Notes: generated from the letters alone by a model not told the origin. 64,000 nucleotides of DNA from Nipponacmea schrenckii (GCA_030562195.1 CM060201.1:22984067-23048066); one strand, 5' to 3'; shown: positions 1-12,803, counted from the first letter of the stretch. Made by a program: numbers and translations.

Positions 1-384
1 CACCCCAACCCACACACGTAATTATAATGTTCCTTCATTTGTACCCCGACTCTTAACATTTTTTTTCAATATCATTCGTATACGTTTATGCACCAAAACA
101 TGTGTAAATAATCATGGGGGAGGGGAATCCTCTCAGCTGCCCCTTTTTCAGCACGGGGGGCTGAATTCGCCGCTTATACAAATGCTAGATGACAGTTTGA
201 AATTTAGAGGTATTTTTTTAATTATGACGTCACAATAACGTGAGCGTCATTTCTAGGTATTTCTGAGAAATATTTGGACGTGTAGCGTTATCTCTCTACA
301 AAAAATACAGATTTTCATCTTGAAAACCAAATTGATTCAACATTTTGTCAGGTAAGTTACCTTGAATAACATTGTTATGCTCTT

Positions 385-1232
385 CTCTGTATTGGACCTA
401 AATTTGACCCATGTAAATGAAAGAGTCCATGATTGTCCCATTGACTGAATGTAAGACAGGACCACGTCCTTGTGTATTGGACCTAATTCTGACCCATGTC
501 TAATAAAGGTTATATGTTTGTCTCTATGGACTGAATGTAAGACAGGACCACGTCCTTGTGTATTGGACCTAAATTTGACCCATGTAAATGAAAGAGTCCA
601 TGATTGTCCCATTGACTGAATGTAAGACAGGACCACGTCCTTGTGTATTGGACCTAAATTTGACCCATGTAAAATAAAGAGTCTATGTTTGTCTCTATGG
701 ACTGAATGTAAGACAGGACCACGTCCTTGTGTATTGGACCTAATTCTGACCCATGTCTAATAAAGGTTATATGTTTGTCTCTATGGGCTGAATGTAAGAC
801 ATGACCACGTCCTTGTGTATTGGACATAATTCTGACCCATGTCTAATAAAGGTTTTATGTTTGTCTCTATGGGCTGAATGTTAGACAGGATCATGTCCTT
901 GTGTATTGGACCTAATTCTGACCCATGTAAAATAAAGAGTCTATGTTTGTCCCCATGGGCTGAATGTTAGAAAGGAGCATGTCCTTGTGTACCGGACTTA
1001 TGTCTGACCCATATAAACTAAAGAGTCCATGTTTATGCCCATGGACTGAATGTTAGACAGGGCCATGTCCTTATATATTGGACCTAATTCTGACCTATGC
1101 AAATAAAGAGTCTATATTTGTCTCCATGGACTGAATGTTCGACAGGATCATGTCCTTGTGTATTGGACCTAAGTCTGACCCATGTAAAATAAAAAGTTTA
1201 TGTTTGTCCCCATGGGCTGTTGTTAGACAGGA
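385..1232. repeat. 86-bp satellite array, about 10 copies
   Basis: Direct tandem repeat with a period of about 86 bp. The marker GTATTGGACC recurs near 389, 475, 561, 646, 731 and onward, and each unit carries GACCCATGT and GACTGAATGT blocks. Later units are more diverged. Open frames across it are artefacts of the period. The reverse complement of the same monomer forms a second array at 36240-36640. Confidence 0.93.
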
Positions 1233-1653
1233 TTTTAGCAAACCTGTACATTATTATATTTACGGTCATGTACATGATACTGCAACGTCCAGAAAGTACA
1301 ATTTTAAACGTAGAAATATAAAAAATGGTTAATTTTGACGAAAGAGTGGGGTGGGGATTTTATTTACCAATGAGCATAAAGCATTTTGCTAACCATTATT
1401 GACTATGACGTCATAATAACGTTGGGTAATAATGCTTACATTATTCGACATTTTGTTGGAACGTTAAGACGCATAACTTCAATTTATTTGAAATTAGTCT
1501 TAAATTTACCTTGTAAACGGTCGAAAACTACAAACATTAGGTAAGTACTTCAGGTGTGCTCTAACTTTCACTATATTTCGTTGATTTATCAAAAATATCC
1601 GTAACTTCCGACGAATTGTGATGTAATTTCACATTCATTATCATTTATTGTAG

Positions 1654-3550
1654 AAATGGCTTATGTTGAAAATGCCCGTGCTAATGTACGTGTGAATCTA
1701 CTGAAACGTGGCTGGTTTGTTTCTCTTGGAGAATTTCATTTCACCCCAAAGAAGAACGAAGTAAATGACAATGGTGATATTGAAATCTTCAATGGAAAAC
1801 AGCTGGAATGGAAACCCAAAAACAATATAGAGACATTGTTGAACATGTTGACTCCGGGTGAAAACTCACTGAAAACAGGACAAGACCGAGGTAAGTGTGT
1901 CCACTACTATTCTGTCCTCTAGTGGTAAACGTAAGCTCAATTCCGATTCTTTATTCATCTTCACACTCATAATTCCAGTCCACCGAATTGTAATTGGGTA
2001 CGGATAATCCGGGAAAGATCAATGCCAAGACGTTTTGCCAAGGACCAGCTGGTAGAAAGGACTTCTGAACTTAAAGTTGTTATCCTTATATGTTTTTTTC
2101 TTTCCTTTCACCATGGAACATTTGTTATTTCTATTTACTAACTGAACTAACAGTACTTCGAAATATATATAGTTCTTGCTCTATGACCTAGGCCCGTGCT
2201 TTTTGTGAGAATACTTTTCTCATATCACCTTAACACAAATGTTATTTTTATTTCAAGGAACTATGGATAAGATGCGCGAGAGTTTGCTCTCGAAAGGATG
2301 GTTTGTTGTACAGAGCAGCAAAGACTCTGCTAAACCAGTAGTAGTCTCTGAGAACCGCTTCAAGAAAGAGCATAGCAGTTCAGATATAGGCGAAACATCC
2401 GTTGATAAAGACAGAGGCGTTTTAAAAACAGTGAAAGCGAAGCGACATGTTAAACTTGGTAAGATTTTGTTAAAAATTCCAAACAGAGAATACAAAAACA
2501 TTTGATACAGCACAATAATGGATTTAATTAAGAAAGGAACAAGTTAATTAACGACTAATTACCTATAATCTAAACGATAGTAAATGGTGTTTCTATATAT
2601 TGTTACCAAGGATAAGGAAATTGATAGCCAGGTTTTGCAACTGTATATCTAGACCGAAAGTTTTCAAACTTTTTCTTTCTATTACCCTTTTCAGGAACCT
2701 TAATCCATTTCAATGACCCTTCTCTATAAAGCCTCACTATTTCGTAATTTTCTCTTCGAGTTTCCATGTAAAGGCCTGAATAGAAGTATTCTACAAAACG
2801 TCTCCTTACGCCCAAAAATTCAAAATTTTCTTCGAGGTTGATCTAAACTTGATCCTCATTTTTTTCAGGAAAAGCTTCCAAGAAAATCCAACGACAAGAA
2901 CTTACTTTTAACTCCCTTCTTCAACAAGGGTTGACTATTTTGAACCGTTGCCGTCACCAGGTTACCAAGGTCAAACTTCAAACTCAGGATGAAAGTCAAC
3001 TCAACACCTCACCAAAAGAAGATAAATACAAGAACGCTTTGGACACGAATGACCATAAACCTATTGCTCCTGATGGATCTGGTAAGTGGGATACTACTTT
3101 CAATTTTAAGGATGACTGACCATACCCATTGTCCATCCAGATATATTACTTGCCCCTCCGGATATATTACTTGCCCAACCGGATTATTACTTGTCCCTCT
3201 GGATATATTACTTGCCCAAGTAACCGGATATATCACTTGCCCCTGTGGATATATTACTTGCCCCTGCGGATATATTACCTGCCCTAGCAACCGGATATAT
3301 CACTTGCCCAGCCGGATATATTACTTGCCCAACCGGATATATTACCTGCCCCTGCGAACAAATCAAGTCCGACTACGGGCCTGATTCAGCGTAATAAAGA
3401 ACACCATATAACTCATTTCATTTCCTTCAAATATATTACATATTGAATTATTATTTTTATATAGGAACATGTCAACAGAAGAAAAGGTTTTTAAGGAAAT
3501 TTCTAAAACGATCCAGAAAATTGATTAAAAGTGAAATGAAGGAGGATTGA
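1654..3550 (+). CDS. Unrecognised small basic protein, copy 1 (4 coding exons)
   Basis: I do not recognise the family. Inferred coding exons are 1656-1890 (acceptor before 1654), 2258-2458, 2869-3081 and 3465-3550, joining to 244 residues. Every internal boundary is phase 1 and every junction has AG/GTAAG-like sites. Visible features are a motif LLKRGWFVS near residue 15 that recurs as LLSKGWFVV at the start of the second exon, with a looser LLQQGLTIL in the third. The C-terminal 30 residues are strongly basic (KKRFLRKFLKRSRK). No signal peptide or membrane segment is seen. A possible 5' noncoding exon ends at a GTAAGT donor near 1540. A polyadenylation signal AATAAA lies at 3648-3653. Intron 3 contains a minisatellite. 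The conserved frame between this copy and the tandem copy supports real coding; function and subcellular location are unknown. Confidence 0.62.
3136..3355. repeat. Intron 3 minisatellite (GGATATATTACTTGCCC units)
   Basis: About ten units of 20-26 bp built on GGATATATTACTTGCCC, with alternating CCGG, CCTGTG and CCTGCG linkers. It lies between the third and fourth coding exons of copy 1. The equivalent array in copy 2 (6026-6092) has only about three units, so the array has expanded or contracted since the duplication. Confidence 0.92.
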
Positions 3551-3689
3551 AGATCAAAATGGGAAAATGATATACACAGTACACCATCAAGTCTTTCAAA
3601 CATCGAATACCAAATCTTTACTATTTATTTTTTATATTATATTTTGGAATAAAAAGATTTATTTATTTTTCAAACTATCTTATTTATGT

Positions 3690-3800
3690 TAATAAAATGA
3701 ATGGAGTTTTACGTCCTACTCTTCTGTAACTAATTGTCTAATGAAGAAGAGCAACGACATGTAGGGTGCAATAAGGCAAAGTGCCATGACATATTTTTTA
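3690..3800. repeat. Dispersed element A fragment (GAGTTTTACGTCC family)
   Basis: Starts with AATGGAGTTTTACGTCC and continues with TCTTCTG, AATGAAGA and a GTAGGGTGCAAT block. This family is scattered across the window in both orientations, for example 6397-6500, 16445-16650, 28895-29010 and 30040-30290. It is a dispersed mobile-element remnant of unknown class. Confidence 0.8.
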
Positions 3801-4661
3801 GCGTTTCACGGAGATAGAATGTCAGTAAGCATTGCACTTGAAAAGGGGTTGTTTATGGTAAGCTGGAATCAATCGCTTGGTGGAGAAAGTAGATAAGGGG
3901 ACGTAACTCAGTATATGATATTGTTACACAGACCACATTCATTTAAATAACTCGCAACCGTTAAAACTAATTCTAAAGACTAGTTGAAAACGTTGTATAA
4001 CGCTGCAAAAATCTAGACATTTATAACTGCATTAACCAGATTGTATTCCTAATATATTTTCACCTTGGGTTCTTGACTATGATCCTTTTACGATAATCGA
4101 ACGCGATGATGTCGTGTGAAGAGGTGGTGGGGGGGGGGTTGCGGTCTCTCCTAGGCGAGACCAAAATGGTCGAATCCTATTAAGGCCAGTGGATTTCAGA
4201 AGGCCTGGGATGAATAAATCTTTTATAGGCCTGACAGGGGCGTAATGGCCCTCTCCTACATACTCATTAAAAAAGATTATCATTAAAAATACAATTTGAT
4301 ATGAATCACAGATCGTCGCGATAAACTTAGAGGATAAAAAAAAGGTTATTTCGACTTGCATATTGAGATGCAATACTTAAATTAAACTCTTACGTATTAA
4401 ATTACGTCTGTACGTTATTGGGTTAATAACAACTTTGTCATTTATGCAAAATAAACGTGACACAATAAACTGCAATATGTCCGAAAACAAACACCCATTC
4501 GTCATCCTTCCTCGAACACGTCAAACCCTGTATCCGGGATCTGAAAAATAAACAGTAGTTTCTGTGCTGCAAAATTGAGCAACTGTAAAAGGACAAGGTC
4601 GATTTAGTCCGTCTTTAACCGGTTTCACAGCAAAACGTACATAATATTTAGTAATAAAAAA

Positions 4662-6253
4662 ATGACAATGGTGTTATTGAAATCTTCAATGGAAAACAGC
4701 TGGAATGGAAACCCAAAAACAATATAGAGACATTGTTGAACATGTTGACTCCGGGTGAAAACTCACTGAAAACTGGACAAGACCGAGGTAAGTGTGTCCA
4801 CTACTATTCTGTCCTCTAGTGGTAAACGTAAGCTCAATTTCGATTCTTTATTCATCTTCACACTCATAATTCCAGTCCACTCAATTGTAATTGGGTACGG
4901 ATAATCCGGGAAAGATCAATGCCATGACGTTTTGCCAAGGACCAGCTGGTAGAAAGGACTTCTGAACTTGAAGTTGTTATCCTTATATGTTTTTCTTGAA
5001 CTGAACTAACAGCACTTCGAAATATATAAAGTTCTTGCTCTATGACCTAGGCCCGAGCTTTTTGTGAGAATACTTTTCTCATATCACCTTAACACAAATG
5101 TTATTTTTATTTCAAGGAACTATGGATAAGATGCGCGAGAGTTTGCTCTCGAAAGGATGGTTTGTTGTACAGAGCAACACAGACTCTGCTAAACCAGTAG
5201 TAGTCGCTGAGAACCGCTTCAAGAAAGAGCATAGCAGTTCAGATATAGGCGAAACATCTGTTGGTAAAAACAGAGGCGTTTTGAAAACAGTAAAAGCGAA
5301 GCGACATGTTAAACTTGGTAAGATTTTGTTAAAAATTCCAAACAGAGAATACAAAAACAGTTGATACTTCACAATAATGGATTTAATTAAGAAAGGAACA
5401 AGTTAATTAACGACTAATTACCTATAATCTAAACGTATATTTCTTACAAAGACGTATAGTGATATATACGATAGTAAATGGTGTTTCAATAAATTGTTAC
5501 CAAGGATAAGGAAATTGATAGCCAGGTTTTGCAACTGTTTATCTAGACCGAAAGTTTTCAAACTTTTTCTTTCTATTACCCTTTTCAGGAACCTTAATCC
5601 ATTTCAATGACCCTTCTCTATAAAGCCTCACTATTTCGTGATTTTCTCTTCGAGTTTCCATGCAAAGCCTGAATAGAAGTATTCTACAAAACGTCTCCTT
5701 ACGCCCAAAAATTCAAAATTTTCTTCGAGGTTGATCTAAACTAGATCCTCATTTTTTTCAGGAAAAGCTTCCAAGAAAATCAAACGACAAGAACTTACTT
5801 TTAACTCCCTTCTACAGCAAGGGTTGACTATTTTGAACCGTTGCCGTCACCAGGTTACAAAGGTCAAACTTCAAACTCAGGATGAAACTCAACTCAACAC
5901 CTCACCAAAAGAAGATAAATACAAGAACGCTTTGGAGACGAATGACCATAAACCTATTGCTCCTGATGGATCTGGTAAGTGAGATTCTACTTTCAATTTT
6001 AAGGATGACTGACCATACCCATTGTCCATCCAGATATATTACTTGCCTCCTCCGGATATATTACTTGCCCCTTCGGATAAATTATTTGCCCTTGCGAACA
6101 AATCAAGTCCGACGACGGGCCTGATAAGGCGTAAAAAAGAACACCATATAACTCATTTCCTTTCATTATTATTTTTATATAGGAGCATGTCAACAGAAGA
6201 AATTTCTAAAACGATCCAGAAAATTGATTAAAAGTGAAATGAAGGAGGATTGA
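4662..6253 (+). pseudogene. 5'-truncated tandem copy of the unrecognised basic-protein gene
   Basis: This copy has the C-terminal part of the first coding exon (about 4662-4787, no acceptor and no original start), then exon 2' 5117-5317, exon 3' 5762-5974 and exon 4' 6183-6253. All three complete exons keep open frames, splice sites and phase 1. Differences from copy 1 are mostly single substitutions, plus an in-frame 15-bp deletion in exon 4' that removes five residues. A polyadenylation signal AATAAA lies at 6350-6355. With no promoter or first-exon acceptor it may be a pseudogene. Alternatively its exons may be appended to transcripts starting at copy 1, which phase allows, or it may start at an internal ATG (for example in exon 2'). 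I call it truncated rather than dead because the coding frame has not decayed. Confidence 0.6.
6026..6092. repeat. Short version of the intron 3 minisatellite
   Basis: Three units of the ATATATTACTTGCC repeat, in the same intronic position as the ten-unit array of copy 1. Confidence 0.85.
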
Positions 6254-7315
6254 AGATCAAAATGGGAAAATGATATACACAGTACATTACAAGTCTTTCA
6301 AACATCGAATACCAAATCTTTACTATTTATTTTTTATATTATATTTTGGAATAAAAATATTTATTTATTTTTCAAACTATCTTATTTATGGAAATGAAAT
6401 GAATGGAGTTTTACGTCCAACTCTTCTGTATCTAATTACTAATAAAGAAGAGCAACGCCATGTAGGGTGCAATGAAGGAAAGTGCCATGACATATTTTTT
6501 TAGCGTTTCACGGAGATAGAATCTCAATAAGCAATGCACTTGCTATAGGGTTGGATGTGGTTAGCTGGTATCAATCGCATGGTGAAGGAAAGTAGATAAG
6601 GGGACGTAACTCAGTATATGATATTGTCACACAGACCACATTCATTTAAATAACTCGCAACCGTTAAAACTAATTCTAAAGACTAGTTGAAAACGTTGTA
6701 TAACGCTGCAAAAATCTAGACCATATTGTATTCCTAATATATTTTCACCTTAGGTTCTTTACTATGATCCTTTTACGATAGTCGAACGCGATGATGTCGT
6801 GTGAAGAGGTGAGGGGTTGTGGTCTCTCCTAGGCGAGACCCAAATGGTCGAATCCTATTAAGGCCAGCGGATTTCAGAAGGCCTGGGATGAATAAATCTT
6901 TTATAGGCCCTCTCCTACATACTCATTAAAAAAGATTATCATTAAAAATACAATTTGATATGAATCACAGATCGTCGAGATAAACTTAGAGGATAAAAAA
7001 AGGTTATTTCGACTTGCATATTGAGATGCAATACTTAAATTAAACTCTTACGTATTAAATTACGTCTGTACGTTATTGGGTTAATAACAACTTTGTCATT
7101 TATGCAAAATAACGTGACACAATAAACTGCAATATGTCCGAAAACAAACACCCATTCGTCATCCTTCCTCGAACACGTCAAACCCTGTATCCGGGATCTG
7201 AAAAATAAACAGTAGTTTCTGTGTGCTGCAAAATTGAGCAACTGGAAAGGACAAGGTCGATTTAGTCCGTCTTTAACCGGTTTCACAGCAAAACGTACAT
7301 AATATTTAGTAATAA

Positions 7316-8400
7316 AAACTTTGACAAGTATACGAAAAGATTACATGTATTTAATTTTGTCTGCAGATAGACTGGCCGAAATTGATGTTTGTCGATCCTG
7401 GGAACGATATCAAAGTCTACCGAATTTTGTATTGATTGGTTCAAGTGCTGTCAAAAAGTGTGAATATTTTAAATTAACGTAACATTTTTTTCAATTTTAA
7501 AATTCGGTCATACTAAAATGTACTTAAATATGTTAATAGTATTGTTAACCTGGATATAGTGTATTATTGTTGATATTTGTTAGGGGTAACCTTCACCTAT
7601 ATCAGGGGGGTCCAATTTATTCGTCGTGCGGACCACGGAGCACTGACCTTACGTTTCCCTGTTTCGTCATTCAGATACTGTTTCAAAACAAATCATGGTT
7701 ATCCCTCAAAGAATACGGATTTTTGAACTTAATAACTTTCCATGGGTTTGCTGGAATCTTCTCGTGGGTCGGGGTTTATGAACCTCTGACCTAACATAGT
7801 TGAGAGTCAGACTGAAACGAAATTAAAAGAACGGAGTTTTACGTCATTCTCTTTAGCTATACAAATGGGCTAATGAAGACGGACAACCAATACTGTGGAA
7901 TTACAGGATTTTTTTTTAGTTTATGTCAGTCTCATGTGGTTTCTATCATTTAAAACAATTTGTAAAACTTTAATTGTGATTTAAGGACTTTGTTGAAAAC
8001 TTTTTGGAAAATTCGCCTTAACGAATTGAGGTAGAGAATTAAAGATGGTTGTGAACTAGTTCTTGTGTTATTTTCAATGAAAGAACTTTGCAAACTAGTA
8101 GTTGAAAGAAGTCAGATCTAGAATGGTTCAGTTTCACCGCCAAATGACATAGACTGACAAAACTGCTTTGCACTAGTACTGTATTTAAATAGAAGAGTTA
8201 TTTGTTATTTACTGTGCATGTATTTATAACTGCTAGGATTATATTACAGAGGGCTAAATAATCACAAGTGGAGAAACTATTCATTGCAGTAAAGGCCCAC
8301 ATCATCCTATACGTAAAGTCGTAGCTATCGTTACTCGAATACGGGTTTTAATATGGTCATGGTCATCTATATTGCCCTATTGAAAGGTCCTCGCCCCACG
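7316..8400. other. Non-coding stretch after the duplication
   Basis: No supported gene. It contains a dispersed element A fragment near 7828-7880 (GAGTTTTACGTCATTCTC followed by AATGAAGAC). The short open frame at 7567-7794 lacks splice context or recognisable similarity. Confidence 0.5.
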
Positions 8401-8439
8401 TTTCAAATACTTTCTGTATTAAGAGACCACTCAAGGGAA

Positions 8440-8920
8440 TAACTATCCTAATGAAGGTTGTCTCTTAATGAAGGAGGTTTCTTAATGAAGGTGGTCAGTT
8501 AATGAAGGGGTCATTAATGAAGGCGCCTCTAATGAAGGGTCCTCGAAGGCATCCTTTAATGAAGTTCTGTAGTCTCTTAATGAAGGTGGTCTCTTAATGA
8601 AGATGGTCTCTTAATGAAGGTAGTCTCTTAATGAAGGTAGTCTCTTAATTAAGGTAGTCTCTTAATGAGGGTAGCCTCTTAATGAAAGTGTCCTCTTAAT
8701 GGAGGTGGTCTCTTAATGAAGATGATCTCTTAATGAGGTGGTCTCTTAATGAAGCCGGTCTCTCTGGAGGTTCTTTTGATGAAGGCAGCATCTCAATGAA
8801 GGTGGCCTCTCAATGAAAGCGGTCTTTAAATGAAGGCAGCATCTTAATGAAGGTTGTCTCTAAATGAAGGCGGTCTCTTAATGAAGTTGGTCTCTTAATG
8901 AAGGTTGTCTCTTAGAAGAG
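8440..8920. repeat. 17-18-bp minisatellite (CTCTTAATGAAGGTGGT)
   Basis: More than 20 variable units on the theme CTCTTAATGAAGGTGGT. The left flank reads AAGAGACCACTCAAGGGAAT. The same unit and the same flank occur in reverse complement at 52215-52515 in a citron kinase intron, so this is a dispersed minisatellite-bearing element rather than a local expansion. Confidence 0.92.
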
Positions 8921-10560
8921 TATTGAATCAGCTTTATATTGAATTAATCTTGTGATGATCAGTGATGAAGAGAAATAAAGTAGACAGACAATATTTATTT
9001 ATTGTGCACTGCATAATGTTGTACGTCTGAAGCTCAAACACATGCAGGGAGGTATAAATAAACATATATATTTACACCATTGATCAAAATGTATTTGTGA
9101 GTTTAGTGGATTTAAATGTGCTTATTGAAATCGCATTCAAAATAATGCTCATTTATTGCACACTACAAATAGCCCCATCGGGTGCAGAAATTATGATGAA
9201 CTGAAAGATTGCATCGGTGGTCTTACTTAACAGCTAAAGTTAAGATGGTCTGTCATTACACACGTTGACTCAAAATTCTGTGCCTTCGTTGTACACTGCA
9301 AATAGTCGCAACGAGTGCAGAAAAGTAGACCGTAAACAAACAATTGGATTTCATTTGTAGCCTACTTCTTGGTTTGAAAAGATCGTGTGAAGTGGTTTTA
9401 CTTACTAGGCCAATAAACAGTACAGGCGTAAGGTTGAGCAAACAGCAAATACGAAGATATTCCCTAATTGCACACTATCTAGAGTGTATTTGCATATGCA
9501 AATTGTGTGTGATAACCTTGAAACCTCAAGATTTACGACCTACAGGGATAATGGCATAACGATAAGACCCTGGATAGAAAATCTCGGTTAATATATGTAA
9601 TGTTTTTAAACATTAGGTCACAGACAATCCTTGCATTCTTGTATAGTTCCCTTCAAACACAGTCTGGAATAAGAATCTGATGATTTAATTGGTTACAGCG
9701 AATACTAGTAACTAATAGAACGAATGGTTGATAAAACCGGTTTAAGAAGAAGAACGAAATGAACAATTATGCACCATGGATATGTGAAACGTGTTACATT
9801 ATATTTGGGTTAACGGTTGTTTTGGTGTCGCCAGCTATTTCCAGCTTGAAATGTGACGTTCTATACTGAAAGTACAAAACTTTTATTAGCTATTTGAATA
9901 ACTCAAAACAGTGCGAATTTCCGATTTAAATCGCATATTAGTAACTTAACTGAATAGTGACAAATAATTTCATATATCAATACATTCAAAATATGTTTGC
10001 AAAAGTTTTGGATTTATCTTAACCTTAATTTTCGAAAAAAAAAAACATCTTAACGACAAAACTTTATTAACTATTCCGATAACTTCAACTATAATAATGA
10101 GAAAATATATAACTCTAATGAGAAACGAGAGAAAATCATTTCTCATGCCGACCAAGATTCGAACACATGACCATTATTTTTGTTCTATGAATACTTACAC
10201 AAAGCCCTATAAAGCGATGGTCAAGCTAATTTTCCAATGGAAACAGTCTGACTATCGACTGTAATTTAAAAATAGACATGATCTCAGTATTAATCAGGAA
10301 TGGTCGATAAATGTTCTACTTTTCAACAGACTGATTCTATAGAATTCTGCTAACTTGGCATCTATTGTCTTAGACTCTGTGATCTGATTCGCTGAATAAG
10401 CAGAGACCCGTGGGCTTCATTGTTTTGAAATTATTTTCACTTACACCTTGAGACCCCTATGAAAGTTAATTTAATGCCTGTTAAAAGAAGATTTCAAGAT
10501 TTTCAATCTGTATTTATTAATATTGTTTCACTCGTGTAAAAAGAAAGGAAAAGAAAGAAA
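8921..10560. other. Non-coding stretch with degenerate repeats
   Basis: No gene supported. Between 9000 and 9330 a loose motif (TTTATTGTGCACTGCA, TTTATTGCACACTACAAATAG, TTGTACACTGCAAATAG, each followed by a GTGCAGAAA-like block) recurs at about 130-bp spacing. Short open frames here overlap on both strands and look incidental. Confidence 0.4.
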
Positions 10561-10564
10561 CAAC

Positions 10565-10948
10565 TATATTTTACAAGGATAACAACTTAGGTTCACAAGT
10601 CCGCCGTGACAGGGATCCTTTCTACCAGCTGGTCCTTGGCCAAACCTCTTGGTATTGATTTGATTTTACAAGGATAACAACTTAGGTTCACAAGTCCGCA
10701 GTGACAGGGATCCTTTCTACCAGCTAGTCCTTGGCCAAACCTCTTGGCATTGATTTTATTTTACAAGGATAACAACTTAGGTTCACAAGTCCGTCGTAAA
10801 AGGGATCCTTTCTACCAGCTGGTCCTTGGCCAAACCTAATGGCATTGATTTTATTTTACAAGGATAACAACTTAGGTTCACAAGTCCGCCGTGACAGGGA
10901 TCCTTTCTACCGACTGGTCCTTGGCCAAACCTCTTGGCATTGATCTTA
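10565..10948. repeat. 94-bp tandem repeat, four copies, made of SINE core sequence
   Basis: Four near-identical units begin TTTTACAAGGATAACAAC and contain GGATCCTTTCTACCAGCTGG and CCTTGGCCAAACCT. The unit is the reverse complement of the 3' core of the dispersed SINE-like element (complete at 29571-29870), here amplified head-to-tail. Confidence 0.95.
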
Positions 10949-12640
10949 TGTTTGAATATTACGGTACATATATTATTACTTTTTATAAACTGCCATGAAA
11001 TTTAGAAGAAAAAAAAACAACATTTTTATGACACCGGTTGGTTATAAAAATTGTAAGATCTATTTTTGGACTGAAAAAGCCTGAATGAGGTGGTGCAATA
11101 TTAACCGGTGGTAACCATGACACCGTTGGTGAATATAATGTCTATATGATATTTCATCAGATTATCCATTGTATATCATGTTATTTTTAGAAATATATTT
11201 TTGATTGCAATATTACATAATTGGCATGTGTTGTAGACCATGCATACCGGCCGGCGAGAAAATTCGTTTAACTTGTCATCATAGGTAGGCCATTATCAAA
11301 GTGCAAAACAGTATATAGGTGTGCCGTTTGTCACCTAACGACGATAGACCTGTTTTGAATGATCTAGCGCCTACATAAATTTTGTATTTAAATACATAAA
11401 GTCAATAATAGCAAAAATATTAACAAATACACTTTTTCTTTGACAAACTGAGAAACACAAATATGTAGACTCTCTGAAATAGATGTCGATTTGATAAACA
11501 ACAATAAGGGGCTACATCAGGTGCTTACAATGTACAAGTTTCAATGTAGAGAAAATACAAGCCGTAAGACACAAGATCTATTGATATACAACAGATACAG
11601 TGGCTGGCGGTCTGTTTAAGAAGTATATGGATGGTTGATTCTGGCCTAGCGTTTCCGTGGAGGGGGTAGAGGATTATTTGTCCCTCCTATAATAAATTTT
11701 GATGCAGGTTCTATTCAAAAGCGTCATTTGTTCTGTCCCCTCATAGTAATCACTAGCTATGCAGGCTGGCTACGGGACTGATGTTAATTCGCCCTAGCTT
11801 TCTAATTCCTTGCAGACTTGGTTTTTCGGTGGGGCAATAACATATTATATATATGGAGGGGCAAAGGGAAATGGTCTTCATCAGAGTCGAAGGAATAAAA
11901 TTGGTCAGTTGTCAAAGGTTTCTTCAGGGTGGCAAGCCAATGTCCCCCGCCCTATATCTATGGGCCAGATTTGTTCCCCCACTTATATACACGTCACGAT
12001 ACTTAATCTCAAATATTGGTTTCTTAACTCGTCAGGACCTCATATACAACGATAATTATAACTTAAGTACGGACGACCTTGAGATTAATCAAGGCCACAG
12101 AAGCAGACGAAAATTCGTGGACGCCTGTTTGGGTTAGAATTGCCGTACCTAATTTATCAAATTCCAATTTAGTTTCAATCCTATTTTCTATTTCTAGACA
12201 TGACAGAATCCGACCTGGAATTTCAGTGCATTATGTCATCTTGTATGGGCGAAAAATACACGTAAAATTGAATCATTTTCAATCAGCTGTTCAAAGCGTG
12301 CGTTTGTTCCTTCGATGCTATTAATAGAAACACACAAAGGACTGCATAAAATTATATTCAAGATATTTTCTTTGAATTACAAATCTTCGGAACGACATTA
12401 GTGCATTTACATCTAAAAAGGTCGTAATTGACCTAACAAAGCATATTTCCAAATTTGACGCATGCAAACCTCTTAAAATTAATGTTTGGTTATTGTGGAA
12501 CATCCACCGAGTTTCTCAACTACTAAATTTCCTTTCGATTCTCGGTAATAAAATAAATACAAATATCTATTATCCAGTCTTAATTTCCTATATCATTTAA
12601 ACCATGTCGCTGGTAAATCTGGACTAAAAATTGACCGTCA
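10949..12640. other. Intergenic, nothing recognised
   Basis: No splice-consistent coding exons found on either strand. Overlapping open frames at 11810-12324 lack splice context or similarity I can name. Confidence 0.4.
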
Positions 12641-12682
12641 TTTTGTCTGTTCACGTGAAAACGGAGTGATATTGGCCCGGTG

Positions 12683-12803
12683 AATATAAAAGCAATGATA
12701 ACCGAATTTCCTTCAGATCTTGCCGCTACTCGATAGAGGAACTTCAAGAGATTTATTTGTGATATTATTAAAATATTTTTGTGGATTTATTAAACAATTA
12801 AAG
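12683..12803 (+). promoter_or_regulatory. Candidate TATA promoter and noncoding first exon of the dehydrogenase gene
   Basis: A TATAAAAG box lies at 12685-12692. About 25-30 bp downstream begins a stretch that could be a transcribed leader, ending in AAAG/GTATAT at about 12803. It would splice to an acceptor at 13777 or 14865. This is inference from motif order only. Confidence 0.35.

Larger units (their letters stand above)
1763..7315. repeat. Tandem segmental duplication, two copies of about 2.7-2.9 kb
   Basis: The sequence from about 1763 to 4660 is repeated from about 4661 to 7315 with high identity across exons, introns and 3' flank. Both copies end with the same ACATAATATTTAGTAATAAA block (before 4660 and before 7315). 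The junction joins this block directly to ATGACAATGG, the middle of the first coding exon, with only a short A-run shared. The copies differ by small indels and by the length of the intron 3 minisatellite. Confidence 0.95.

Noticed and set aside
337..636. 99-codon open frame on the minus strand
   Set aside because: It is a translation of the 86-bp satellite; the peptide repeats with the array period.
10137..10240. tRNA-like B-box (minus strand, GTTCGAATCTTGGTC)
   Set aside because: No cloverleaf or A-box at the right distance could be drawn; at most a decayed SINE piece.
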